DNA of 42,871 bases from positions 1 through 42,871 of the forward strand of contig JACMKN010000037.1 in NCBI GenBank assembly GCA_014380135.1, in the 5' to 3' direction. This document shows positions 34,820 to 42,788 of this stretch, in pieces. Made by a program: the position numbers and the translations under genes. This DNA is from Deltaproteobacteria bacterium. GTDB lineage: Bacteria > Desulfobacterota > Desulfuromonadia > Geobacterales > Pseudopelobacteraceae. The notes beneath the pieces were generated by a model. That model ran no database searches and was not told the DNA's origin. It was given only the letters and a program-made list of their open reading frames with translations. Numbering within the stretch: the first letter of the stretch is position 1; the number at the start of each line of letters is the position of its first letter.

Positions 34820-37210
34820 ATGGCGACTACTATGAAAAACCAGCAGCAGGGCAGTGCCAAATGGATCAATACCTTGTCGGCTATAATTCGATCGGCTGGA
34901 GATCCGCTTCGTGTACCGGAATTTCAACGACTTGATGATTATTGCGTCAGAATTGCCATCGTGGTTCGCACCCGTTGGATCATGCTTTTGGCAATTTCAC
35001 TTTATACGCTGTTTGCAGCCCTCAGTTATAAGCTCAGCACAGTTGGGTTCCGTTTCAGTAATCATCAGACCACCTTTCTCGTACTTACGATAGTTTCAGT
35101 CATTCTTTACAATACAGTCCTTAGCTCAAAAAAATCCATTTTACAGAGCTTTTCTCATCTGGTCCATCTTCAGGTTGTACTTGACCTGTTTTTTGTTACG
35201 GTGCTGATTCATTTTACCGGCGGCGTTGTCAGTTGGTTCTGGCCGGTATATCTGCTGGTTACCATTGAGTCCGCATTTCTCTTGGATGACAAGCGGGACG
35301 TATGGCTGATCGGAACGCTTGGCGCTACTTTTTATGGATCTCTGCTGGCGGTTGAGAGCGTTCACCTTGTGCCTCATGTGGCCATGCCTTTCATAGACTC
35401 GTCACTGCATGAGGTTTTTCTGTTTCAATTGCTGATGTGGTGCTGGGTGGCCGGCATGAATGCTACCGTTGCTTTTGTTGCCGCTTTCATGATGGATACC
35501 ATCCGCAGCGATAATCGCAGGGTTAAGGAAGGGGAGGAGGCTCTCCTTAGTTTCATCACATCAGCTAACGACCTGATCTTCAGTTGCGATCAGGCAGGGA
35601 GGATCCTGTATGCCAACCAGGTTTTTCTGGATCTGCTTCACATTGACATCAACAATCCGCGAGAACGCACTCTCTTTGATCTGGTTGACAGCGATTCATG
35701 TATCATTCTTAAGAAGCTAGTTGCATGCGTAGTACGGGAAGGTCAACCTGAACATCTGGATGTTTCATTTCAGCCTGTCGGAGAGCCTCCGGTGGAAGTT
35801 GAGATGAGCCTTTCAATGAGTTTGCGCGATGAAGAGTCCGCCGTTGTGTGGGGAGTCTGCCGCGACATAACTGAACGTAAACGAGCCCAAAACGACCTGT
35901 ATGTCATGGCGCATCACGACGCCCTGACTGGTCTTCCAAACCGTCTACTTCTGGAAGATCGCCTGCAGCAGGCAAAGGCACTTGCCAACCGTCTGCAGGA
36001 AAACTTTGCGTTGCTCTTTCTCGACCTGGATCGTTTCAAGATAATTAACGATACATTGGGCCATTCCGTTGGTGATGAATTATTGCGACTGGTGGCGGGA
36101 CGGCTGAAACGGACTTTGCGCGAAACTGATACGGTTGCCAGAATAGGTGGCGACGAGTTTATCGTTCTGTTGATAAATGTCGATCTGCATTATGTCGGTG
36201 TCCTTGCCGAAAAGATTCTGAAATCACTGGTTCTTCCTTTCCACCTGCGAGACCACGAACTGTTTATCACCACCAGTCTTGGTATCTGCATGTACCCCAG
36301 AGACGACCAGGATACCGAAGCGATGATGAAAAAGGCTGATATAGCTATGTACCATGCCAAGGCATTGGGGAGAAACAACTTCCAGTTCTATGACTCGCAG
36401 ATGGATCAAAATGCTTCTCGACGTTTTGTCATATCCAACAGTTTGAGGAGGGGACTGGAACACAATGAATTCCGGTTGTACTATCAGCCCAAAATCGATG
36501 TTCAGTCAGGACGGATAGTTGCGCTGGAAGCATTGGTGCGTTGGGAACACCCCGAGTTGGGACTACTTTCGCCGCTTGAGTTTATTCAATTGGCGGAAGA
36601 AAACGGTCTGATCATGCAGTTGGGAGAATGGGTGCTGCGGGAAGCTTGCGTCCAGAATGTAAAGTGGCAGGCTGAAGGTCTTGCAAGTATTCGAGTGGCG
36701 GTAAATATTTCGGGCTACCAGTTGCAGCATAAAAATCTGCTGGAGGTGGTAAACAGGATTCTTGGAGAAACCGGAATGTCTCCGAATCATCTGGAGTTTG
36801 AAATCACGGAAAGTGTGATCATGCAGAACCCGGATTTTGTAGTTTCGGTATTGACTGCAATTACTGCCCTCGGCATTCATATTTCAGTAGATGATTTTGG
36901 GACCGGATATTCGTCCCTGGCTCACTTGAAACGTTTTTCAGTCAACACCCTCAAGATTGATAAATCGTTTGTCAATGACGTAAATCTGAACGGTACCGAT
37001 GCGGCTATAGCCACTGCGATCATTGCGATGGGTAACAGCCTTAACCTGAACGTCATCGCCGAGGGTGTTGAAACTCAGGCCCAGTATGATTTTCTCAAGG
37101 ATAACCACTGCGGACAGGTGCAGGGCTATCTCTTCAGTCGCCCTTTGCCTTCGGGTGAAATTGTCAAAGTCTTAAGGCAGAATATGTTTGATCTTGATGA
37201 TCATGGCTGA
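34820..37210 (+). CDS. Membrane PAS-GGDEF-EAL protein (cyclic di-GMP metabolism)
   Basis: A 796-residue inner membrane sensor. Five or six hydrophobic helices lie between about residues 50 and 228. A PAS domain follows (about 240-355, ending GVCRDITERKRAQNDL). The diguanylate cyclase motif GGDEF is at 443-447 with an inhibitory-site RETD five residues before it. The EAL domain begins at about 570 (EALVRWEHPELG) and keeps DDFGTGYSSLAHLKRF, LKIDKSFV and AEGVETQAQYDFL, so both activities look possible. The start is the first in-frame ATG; another lies four codons later and neither has a good ribosome site. It ends by overlapping the convergent Nudix gene by 10 bases. Confidence 0.93.
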   Translation: MATTMKNQQQGSAKWINTLSAIIRSAGDPLRVPEFQRLDDYCVRIAIVVRTRWIMLLAISLYTLFAALSYKLSTVGFRFSNHQTTFLVLTIVSVILYNTVLSSKKSILQSFSHLVHLQVVLDLFFVTVLIHFTGGVVSWFWPVYLLVTIESAFLLDDKRDVWLIGTLGATFYGSLLAVESVHLVPHVAMPFIDSSLHEVFLFQLLMWCWVAGMNATVAFVAAFMMDTIRSDNRRVKEGEEALLSFITSANDLIFSCDQAGRILYANQVFLDLLHIDINNPRERTLFDLVDSDSCIILKKLVACVVREGQPEHLDVSFQPVGEPPVEVEMSLSMSLRDEESAVVWGVCRDITERKRAQNDLYVMAHHDALTGLPNRLLLEDRLQQAKALANRLQENFALLFLDLDRFKIINDTLGHSVGDELLRLVAGRLKRTLRETDTVARIGGDEFIVLLINVDLHYVGVLAEKILKSLVLPFHLRDHELFITTSLGICMYPRDDQDTEAMMKKADIAMYHAKALGRNNFQFYDSQMDQNASRRFVISNSLRRGLEHNEFRLYYQPKIDVQSGRIVALEALVRWEHPELGLLSPLEFIQLAEENGLIMQLGEWVLREACVQNVKWQAEGLASIRVAVNISGYQLQHKNLLEVVNRILGETGMSPNHLEFEITESVIMQNPDFVVSVLTAITALGIHISVDDFGTGYSSLAHLKRFSVNTLKIDKSFVNDVNLNGTDAAIATAIIAMGNSLNLNVIAEGVETQAQYDFLKDNHCGQVQGYLFSRPLPSGEIVKVLRQNMFDLDDHG

Positions 37211-37653
37211 CGGGCTGATTTCCATTTTGCATAGTCAGCCAGAATCCGGGCATGATCAAAACAAAGTTGATCAGGAAGAGCGTCCATCCTGAATAGCGCG
37301 AGACTCACTGCGTCGTCTGCGGCACAAGGTGTGCCATGCCCGCTTGCCACAAAGACCGTTGATATCGTATGCATCCTTGTATCGCGCCCCGGATCGGAAT
37401 AACATCCCAGCAGGTGCAAGTCCCTAACCTCAAGTGAAGTTTCTTCCCGTGCCTCCCTAATGGCGGCATGCTCAAGGCGCTCCCCATAATCCACAAAGCC
37501 TCCCGGCAAAGCCCAACCCAATGGCGGATTTCTACGCTTTATCAGAATAATGCTGTCACCGATTTCAATGATTATGTCAACTGTTGGAAACGGGTTACGA
37601 TAATTTTTGACATTTGAACCGCAGATTGGGCAGGCGAGTGCATCAAACGACAT
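37201..37653 (-). CDS. Nudix hydrolase with N-terminal zinc-type cysteine pair
   Basis: A 150-residue pyrophosphohydrolase of nucleoside-diphosphate-linked compounds. The Nudix box is complete: GGFVDYGERLEHAAIREAREETSLEV. The N-terminus carries CPICG, half of a zinc-ribbon motif; the second pair is absent, so metal binding there is doubtful. ISTVFVASGHG and GWALPGGFVD are typical of ADP-ribose/MutT-like members. A CGGAG ribosome site precedes the ATG. It lies after the PxxKW terminator and converges with the GGDEF-EAL gene. Substrate not predictable. Confidence 0.9.
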   Translation of the reverse strand: MSFDALACPICGSNVKNYRNPFPTVDIIIEIGDSIILIKRRNPPLGWALPGGFVDYGERLEHAAIREAREETSLEVRDLHLLGCYSDPGRDTRMHTISTVFVASGHGTPCAADDAVSLALFRMDALPDQLCFDHARILADYAKWKSARQP

Positions 37654-37668
37654 GGTTTCTCCGTGAAT

Positions 37669-37697
37669 AAAAAAAGGGGGAATGTGAATTCCCCCTT
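37669..37697 (-). terminator. Intrinsic terminator after the PxxKW gene
   Basis: Minus strand AAGGGGGAAT-tcac-ATTCCCCCTT, a 10-bp perfect stem with a 4-base loop, followed by TTTTT. It lies in the 69-base gap before the Nudix gene, leaving little room for a separate Nudix promoter. Confidence 0.9.
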
Positions 37698-37722
37698 CAA
37701 AAAAGAGTCATAAACTAAAAGA

Positions 37723-38022
37723 TTATTTTTTCTTCTTGGCCGCACCACCGGAAGCTTTTTTGGAAGCTTTGAGCGGGTTGACTTTGGTGTCATCAACCTT
37801 GATTTCAATTTTTACATGAGAAGCAAAATTGCAGATACCGCCAACCCATTTCTTGACCGGCGCAGGGTAAGCACTGCACACCTGTCCGATAGTGCCGGTT
37901 ACGATACGATCACACCCTTCGCAGTTCTCTTCAATCACCTGACATGAACCACCTGTAAAAATACAACCCTGTTTTCCCCAAAAGGTACATTCGACACCTG
38001 GAAGTACTGTCTGACACTGCAT
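37723..38022 (-). CDS. PxxKW family cysteine-rich protein
   Basis: A 99-residue cytoplasmic protein with eight cysteines (Cys3, 12, 20, 27, 34, 37, 49 and 64) and the family motif PVKKW at 55-59, followed by GGICNFASH. I recognise this as the PxxKW cysteine-rich family found mainly in Geobacter-like deltaproteobacteria. The spacing CxxC (34-37) and the other cysteines suggest metal or iron-sulfur binding, which is inference. The tail KASKKASGGAAKKKK is basic and probably disordered, and may bind nucleic acid or acidic partners. A very strong AGGAGGAAGAAGC ribosome site and its own promoter and terminator suggest high expression. Function unknown. Confidence 0.92.
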   Translation of the reverse strand: MQCQTVLPGVECTFWGKQGCIFTGGSCQVIEENCEGCDRIVTGTIGQVCSAYPAPVKKWVGGICNFASHVKIEIKVDDTKVNPLKASKKASGGAAKKKK

Positions 38023-38059
38023 GCTTCTTCCTCCTGAGTTTGTTCTTGAACTACAAATA

Positions 38060-38089
38060 ACCTTAACAATTCTTGTCGAGAAAAGTCAA
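38060..38089 (-). promoter_or_regulatory. Candidate promoter of the PxxKW gene
   Basis: Minus strand: TTGACT, 18-base spacer ending in TGT, TAAGGT. The -35 matches five of six; the -10 is weak but has the extended TGn element. It is about 40 bases before the start. Confidence 0.4.
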
Positions 38090-38256
38090 CGTAAAAAATT
38101 GCCGGGAAAACAGACTGTTTGAATGTCGAATGATGCAGTTCCTGATTGTCAAATACAGTATGATGAACGCCGTCTATTGCGGTTGTCCGGCAGTGACCGC
38201 CGGTCTCTGGTACGACCCGTTTACTGATAAGGACCCTTATTGATCTAGCCGGTCGC

Positions 38257-38706
38257 TTAGTACAGTACCTTGATTCCGATCAAATCATCCTTGGTTGTAT
38301 CAGACCAGCGCTTCAAAGACCAGTTGCCGATCCAGGCCTTGAACAGTCCCAGGTTTTGTTGACGTTCTGACTCTGTTGATCCCAGATGCTGATACATGTT
38401 GCCCGGCTTGCCGTCCTTCGAGCTTTTACCATCATCCAGCCTCCTCATCATTGCACCGGTGTTTGGCCACCCTACAAAAGAGACCAGATGGCTGTAGCTG
38501 TCCATCCGCATGCCCTGACCTTTGGTAAGCCATTTTTCCTTTTCTTTCTTGAACAACGGGTACTCCGGGGCCGAATCGGCGCCATGGCAGACAAGGCAAT
38601 GCTTTTCAACTATTCCTTTGATGCTGCCGCTCCAGGTCGTTTCCTGTGCACTTGCCGCTGAAGCAGCCAAAACTATCAGGCTGATTGCTGTGATTGCGTT
38701 CTTCAT
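38257..38706 (-). CDS. Secreted monohaem cytochrome c
   Basis: A 149-residue protein with a signal peptide (MKNAITAISLIVLAASAASA) and one haem-binding motif CLVCH, followed by a lysine-rich helix. The ORF track starts 115 residues earlier inside the DUF3793 gene; the real start is the ATG with GGAG seven bases upstream. Methionines in GQGMRMDS or TGAMMRRL could be the sixth haem ligand. The line LFKAWIGNWSLKRW suggests a C-terminal helix. It is 43 bases after the DUF3793 stop on the same strand, so the two are probably one iron-regulated transcript. The redox partner is unknown. Confidence 0.87.
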   Translation of the reverse strand: MKNAITAISLIVLAASAASAQETTWSGSIKGIVEKHCLVCHGADSAPEYPLFKKEKEKWLTKGQGMRMDSYSHLVSFVGWPNTGAMMRRLDDGKSSKDGKPGNMYQHLGSTESERQQNLGLFKAWIGNWSLKRWSDTTKDDLIGIKVLY

Positions 38707-38749
38707 ACTTATTCTCCATTTGCCATCTATAGGATACTGAATGTCATTT

Positions 38750-39448
38750 TCACTCAGCAGGTAAAAAAAAGGATTTTGATGCTTCCGATCGGCCCAGACA
38801 GTCAAAGGGTGAACTGCAAATTGACAGCTGTGTACCCATCTTATGTCGGGTATGGCGGAAGGAATTGGCCAGGCAGAGACTCTGGCTGGGTTCACCGTAA
38901 ATTTTCCATGGACCTTGGCAGGCATACGGCAAGTTGACCATTCCCATGAATGCGGCCACATCTTTGGCAGGGTAACCGATGAACAGTCCAATCTCATGCG
39001 GGAATGCGTCAGAATTTTCGATGCGGGAGCACATCTCGGCCAACAGGGCAATACTGTCTTGGGTAGTGTCGTAACCGGCTCTCGCCAGAATCACGCGAAT
39101 TCCGGAGTGAGAAAGGTGTCGTTCCAGGAGTTCAGGATTAAAGCAGAACAGGAGCATGCTGCGATCCCTGGTTTGCAGAACCTTGAAGTTTATGTCGGCC
39201 AGTCGGGTGGACAACTCATTGTAGTGAGTCTGCCATAGTTGATACAGGTTTCTGCCACAGGAGCGTGGGCGATTTACCAGCGAGAGCAGGTTGGCCGGTT
39301 TGATTCCTGCCAGCACCTCGGAACATTCCAGCATCAGGTGTGCGGCCAAGCATTCCAGAGGGTCCGGAAAGCGTGATGAGAGCTGGTGAAAACTGCTAGA
39401 TTTGACGTTTGGTGTTTTAGTAAAGGCGCTAGTGTCGAACTGGGCCAT
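38750..39448 (-). CDS. DUF3793 family protein
   Basis: A 232-residue cytoplasmic protein of the DUF3793 family, recognised by FPHEIGLFIGYPAKDVAAFMG followed by GPWKIYGEPSQSLCLANSF. I set the start at the methionine of MAQFDTSAFTKTP, which follows GGGGG six bases upstream, rather than the ORF start 19 residues earlier, because the earlier start would sit within the Fur box and promoter. Family members often lie near flavodoxin or iron-regulated genes, but no reaction is known. The region LLFCFNPELLERHLSHSGIRVILARAGYD is the other conserved part. It is followed by a cytochrome c gene. Confidence 0.83.
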   Translation of the reverse strand: MAQFDTSAFTKTPNVKSSSFHQLSSRFPDPLECLAAHLMLECSEVLAGIKPANLLSLVNRPRSCGRNLYQLWQTHYNELSTRLADINFKVLQTRDRSMLLFCFNPELLERHLSHSGIRVILARAGYDTTQDSIALLAEMCSRIENSDAFPHEIGLFIGYPAKDVAAFMGMVNLPYACQGPWKIYGEPSQSLCLANSFRHTRHKMGTQLSICSSPFDCLGRSEASKSFFLPAE

Positions 39449-39464
39449 CGCAATCCCCCGCAAT

Positions 39465-39479
39465 TGATTTTCGTTATCA
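39465..39479 (-). promoter_or_regulatory. Fur box upstream of the DUF3793-cytochrome unit
   Basis: Minus strand TGATAACGAAAATCA matches the 7-1-7 Fur consensus TGATAATnATTATCA at 12 of 14 positions. It overlaps the candidate -10 and lies 17-31 bases before the DUF3793 start, the placement expected for iron-dependent repression. Confidence 0.65.
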
Positions 39480-39505
39480 ATAACAGTCTTAAAAAGATGA
39501 GTCAA
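39477..39505 (-). promoter_or_regulatory. Candidate promoter of the DUF3793-cytochrome unit
   Basis: Minus strand: TTGACT, 17-base spacer ending in TGT, TATTGA. The -35 matches five of six and the -10 has the extended TGn element; the -10 overlaps the Fur box. Confidence 0.5.
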
Positions 39506-39586
39506 GAGAAACTTATTGCCGGAGTGTATTTAGAGTTGGGATTTAGCGCTTTAAGGCTACCGCCGCAAAGAATAGAAAGATTAACC

Positions 39587-40159
39587 TCAGCGACGGCTGA
39601 TTGTCAGAAAGTTTTTGAGAAGATCCATGCCGGCCTCGGTCAGGATCGATTCGGGGTGGAATTGCACCCCCCAGATCGGCAATTGTTTATGCCGCATCCC
39701 CATAATTTCGTTGTTTTCTACCCAGGCAGTAACCTCCAGGCAATCCGGAAGGGTGGCGCGATCGACGATCAATGAATGGTAGCGGGTGGCTTGGAACGGA
39801 TTCGGGAGACCGGCGAAAAGTTCTTTGCCGTCGTGGAGGATGGGGGAGGTCTTGCCATGCATCAGGGAGGCGCTTCTGATAACCTTGCCGCCAAAGGCGG
39901 CGCCGATGGACTGGTGTCCCAGACAGACCCCCAGGATCGGGATTTTTCCGGCGAAGTGCTTGATGGCAGACACGGAAATTCCGGCTTCGTCAGGAGAACA
40001 GGGGCCGGGAGATACAACGATGCGTTCGGGGTTCAGCGATTCAATTTCTGCCAGTGTTATCCTGTCGTTGCGGTGGACCTGGACATCTTCTCCCAGTTGA
40101 CCGAAATACTGGACGATGTTGAAGGTAAAGGAGTCATAGTTATCGATCATCAGCAGCAT
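39587..40159 (-). CDS. trpG: Anthranilate synthase glutaminase subunit
   Basis: Releases ammonia from glutamine for TrpE. The 190-residue protein is a class I glutamine amidotransferase: N-terminal [25 protein letters not shown], the nucleophile cysteine in [10 protein letters not shown], and the His-Glu pair in VQFHPESIL. The start codon abuts the trpE stop with no gap, so translation is coupled. It is followed by the DUF3793 unit rather than trpD, which is unusual. The same subunit may also serve p-aminobenzoate synthesis, as in many bacteria. Confidence 0.96.
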   Translation of the reverse strand: MLLMIDNYDSFTFNIVQYFGQLGEDVQVHRNDRITLAEIESLNPERIVVSPGPCSPDEAGISVSAIKHFAGKIPILGVCLGHQSIGAAFGGKVIRSASLMHGKTSPILHDGKELFAGLPNPFQATRYHSLIVDRATLPDCLEVTAWVENNEIMGMRHKQLPIWGVQFHPESILTEAGMDLLKNFLTISRR

Positions 40160-41635
40160 TTAGACAATACCTCTCTCTGCAGTTTCCACCGCCCGCATGA
40201 CGGCCATCCCCTTGTTAACGGTCTCCTGCCACTCCGCGGCCGGGTCGGAGTCGGCCACAATGCCGGCCCCGGCCTGGAGGTGGACCTTGCCATCCTTGAT
40301 TACCAGGGTGCGTATTGTGATGCACAGGTCCATATTGCCGGAAAACGAAAAGTAGCCGACCGCGCCGCCGTAGATTTCGCGGCGGACCGGTTCCAGCTCA
40401 TCAATGATCTGCATCGCGCGTATTTTGGGGGCTCCCGATAGTGTTCCGGCCGGGAAGGTCGCCCGTACCAGATCGAATGCATCGCGATCACCGGATAATT
40501 CACCCTGAACATTCGAGACGATGTGCATGACGTGGGAATAACGCTCGATCAGCATCAGCTCCGATACGGTAACCGAACCGGTGGAGCAGACCCGCCCCAG
40601 GTCGTTTCTGCCAAGGTCCACCAGCATGACATGCTCAGCGCGCTCCTTGGGGTCAGCCAGCAGTTCTTCGGCCAGCAGGGCATCCGCTTCCGGAGTTGTT
40701 CCACGGGGGCGGGTTCCGGCGATGGGGCGCAACTCCACATGGGACCCCTCCTTGCGGACCATGACCTCAGGTGATGCGCCGGCGATTATGGTATCTTCCA
40801 GACGGAGAAAGAACATGTATGGTGAAGGATTTAGGGTGCGCAGTACCCGATAAATATCCAGCGGATCGGCCGTAAGCTCGCCACTGAAACGCTGGGAAAG
40901 CACTACCTGGATGATGTCGCCGGAGCGGACGTAATCCTTGGCTTTTTCCACTGCTGACTCAAATTCCTCGCGAGAAATGTTTGATTTAAATTCAACCGTT
41001 TTGTCCGGAGCCGTTGCGACAGGCGGCGAAAGCGGCGCCTGCAGGCGGGCGATGATGTCATCGATCTTTTTAGTGGCGCGGAGATAGGCTTGTTCCGGAG
41101 TAGTATTTTCATCAATGTGGGCATTTGAAACAACCTTGATCTTCTGGCGCATCGTGTCAAAGATCACGATCGTGTCGGTAATCAGAAAATAGGAGTCATA
41201 GGCATCCAGAAGGGCAGGCTTTTCAGTCTTGAGATCCTCGAAATTCCGGACCATGTCATAGCCCAAATAACCAACTGCTCCGCCAAAAAAACGCGGCAAT
41301 CCATCAACCTCAACCGGGATGTAGCGTGCCAGCAGTTCACGTATGCAGTCCAGTGGATCGGGCGCATTCCGGCTGGTTGTTACACCATCATTAATTATTT
41401 CAATCAGATTGCCCTTGGAGCGGATAATAACGGAAGGGCTTGATCCCAGGAAGCTGTAACGTCCCCACTTCTCGCCCCCTTCTATACTCTCCAGCAGATA
41501 GGAAAATTGCCCGTCATCAAGCTTTTTGAAAGCCGAGACCGGTGTGTCCAGATCCGCCATGATTTCCCGGTACACCGGAATCAGGTTGCCGGTTTTGGCC
41601 AGTGAGCAAAAATTGTCGAGTCTTGGGAAAAACAT
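40160..41635 (-). CDS. trpE: Anthranilate synthase component I
   Basis: Makes anthranilate from chorismate. The 491-residue length is normal. The N-terminal allosteric LLESIEGGEKWGRYSFLG carries the tryptophan feedback motif, and GGAVGYLGYDMVRNFE follows. The catalytic chorismate-binding domain shows SREEFESAVEKAKDYVRSGDIIQVVLSQRF, LRPIAGTRPRG, ERAEHVMLVDLGRNDLGRVC and FPAGTLSGAPKIRAMQIIDELEP, with IRTLVIKDGKVHLQAGAGIVADSDPAAEWQETVNK near the end. A GGAG ribosome site precedes the ATG. It starts the trpEG unit; the leader is too short for an obvious attenuator, and I see no leader peptide. Confidence 0.97.
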   Translation of the reverse strand: MFFPRLDNFCSLAKTGNLIPVYREIMADLDTPVSAFKKLDDGQFSYLLESIEGGEKWGRYSFLGSSPSVIIRSKGNLIEIINDGVTTSRNAPDPLDCIRELLARYIPVEVDGLPRFFGGAVGYLGYDMVRNFEDLKTEKPALLDAYDSYFLITDTIVIFDTMRQKIKVVSNAHIDENTTPEQAYLRATKKIDDIIARLQAPLSPPVATAPDKTVEFKSNISREEFESAVEKAKDYVRSGDIIQVVLSQRFSGELTADPLDIYRVLRTLNPSPYMFFLRLEDTIIAGASPEVMVRKEGSHVELRPIAGTRPRGTTPEADALLAEELLADPKERAEHVMLVDLGRNDLGRVCSTGSVTVSELMLIERYSHVMHIVSNVQGELSGDRDAFDLVRATFPAGTLSGAPKIRAMQIIDELEPVRREIYGGAVGYFSFSGNMDLCITIRTLVIKDGKVHLQAGAGIVADSDPAAEWQETVNKGMAVMRAVETAERGIV

Positions 41636-41665
41636 GGTCGCTCCAGGATGCAGGTGGTGCCCGAA

Positions 41666-41694
41666 AAGCTAGCACAGGCACATTTGAGAGTCAA
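41666..41694 (-). promoter_or_regulatory. Candidate promoter of trpEG
   Basis: Minus strand: TTGACT, 17-base spacer ending in TGC, TAGCTT. It shares CCTGTGCTAG with the response-regulator promoter. The start would be about 25 bases before the trpE codon, so there is no room for a classic trp attenuator. Confidence 0.5.
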
Positions 41695-41759
41695 GTTTAG
41701 CCATAAGCGATCATTGAACAAGGTTTTCGGTGTCAGCCACTATGCTTTTAATAAAATCG

Positions 41760-41768
41760 TGCTATAGT
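41760..41768 (+). promoter_or_regulatory. Candidate extended -10 promoter of cheV
   Basis: TGCTATAGT: TGC followed by TATAGT, five of six, 32 bases before the start codon. There is no good -35. It is divergent from the trpE promoter. Confidence 0.45.
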
Positions 41769-41800
41769 GTCGCGACTTTTAGATATGAAAGGCAAATAGC

Positions 41801-42742
41801 ATGGACCAGCGCAAAATTCTTCTGGAGAGTGACACCAACGAACTGGAAATTGTTGAGTTCAGGATAGACGAAATGGATTGGCATGGTAATGTCGTGCCCT
41901 GTTACTATGGGGTCAATGTTGCCAAGGTGCGTGAGATCATCAGACTGCCACAGATGTCGCGGGTGGTCAATGCCAAGCCGGGTGTCGAAGGGATGATCAA
42001 GTTGCGCGACAAGGTCATTACGATCATAAATCTGGCCAAAGTTCTGAACAAGAATACCGGCGACATGGTGGCCGACCGGGTGGTTGTGCTGGAATTCAAC
42101 AATATCATGGTCGGTGTGCTGGTTCATTCCGTTTCGCGTATCTATCGAATTTCCTGGAAAAATGTGGAGGCTCCTGCCAAATCGGTTCACAGTGACCAGG
42201 TGACCGGACTGGTCAAGATGGACGACAGGATCATACTGGTGCTGGATTTCGAGAAGATTGTTGCCGAACTCTGCTCGGAGAGTGCCCTTAAACCGCTCGA
42301 TGAAGCGTTAATGCTGCGGGCCGAATCCAATCCGGAACGAGCTCAAAGAACGATCCTGGTTGCCGATGATTCCGTCTTTATTCGCAAAACACTTTGCGGA
42401 AGCCTGCGGGCGGCCGGCTACATTGTCACAGAGGCTGAAAACGGCGCCGAAGCATGGAGCATAATTCAGCAAACCATGCAGAAGGCCGCAGAGGAAGGCC
42501 GTGCTTTCAAGAATTACATCCAAATGCTGATTACTGATGTTGAAATGCCGCAGATGGACGGTCTTCATTTGACCTCGCTGGTACGCAAGGAGGATACCCT
42601 GAAAGACCTGCCGGTTGCCATTTTCTCTTCCCTTGCTTCCGAAGACAACAAACGGAAATGGATCAATCTGGGCGCCAACTGCATTCTGACCAAACCGGAC
42701 CTGCCGAATCTCGTCAAAGTGGCTGATGAACTGACGTCCTAG
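41801..42742 (+). CDS. cheV: Chemotaxis coupling protein CheV
   Basis: A 313-residue fusion of a CheW coupling domain (residues about 10-165) and a receiver domain (about 185-313), the CheV layout, linking chemoreceptors to CheA with phosphorylation control. CheW marks: YYGVNVAKVREIIRLPQMSRVVNAKPGVEGMIKLRDKVITIINLAKVL and VSRIYRISWKNVEAP. Receiver marks: ILVADDSVFIRKTL, phospho-Asp in MLITDVEMPQMDG, and ILTKPDLPNL with the conserved lysine. An AAAGG ribosome site precedes the ATG. No other chemotaxis gene is adjacent, so it acts with receptors encoded elsewhere. Confidence 0.96.
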   Translation: MDQRKILLESDTNELEIVEFRIDEMDWHGNVVPCYYGVNVAKVREIIRLPQMSRVVNAKPGVEGMIKLRDKVITIINLAKVLNKNTGDMVADRVVVLEFNNIMVGVLVHSVSRIYRISWKNVEAPAKSVHSDQVTGLVKMDDRIILVLDFEKIVAELCSESALKPLDEALMLRAESNPERAQRTILVADDSVFIRKTLCGSLRAAGYIVTEAENGAEAWSIIQQTMQKAAEEGRAFKNYIQMLITDVEMPQMDGLHLTSLVRKEDTLKDLPVAIFSSLASEDNKRKWINLGANCILTKPDLPNLVKVADELTS

Positions 42743-42759
42743 AATGCTTTACAGAGTCC

Positions 42760-42788
42760 TTGACAACGGGCCTGCAGATGTGTTTAAG
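42760..42788 (+). promoter_or_regulatory. Candidate promoter for a gene beyond the window
   Basis: TTGACA (perfect), 17-base spacer, TTTAAG (four of six), shortly after cheV. The downstream gene lies outside the window; the last 70 bases hold only a short open frame with no ribosome site. Confidence 0.35.

Noticed and set aside
38100-38256. Inverted repeat CCGGCggtcactGCCGG after the cytochrome gene
   Set aside because: A 5-bp stem with no T run; too weak for a terminator and possibly chance in a GC-rich patch.
38707-39051. N-terminal 115-residue extension of the cytochrome c ORF
   Set aside because: It overlaps the DUF3793 gene in another frame. The cytochrome has a clean signal peptide and ribosome site at 38706, so the extension is not translated.
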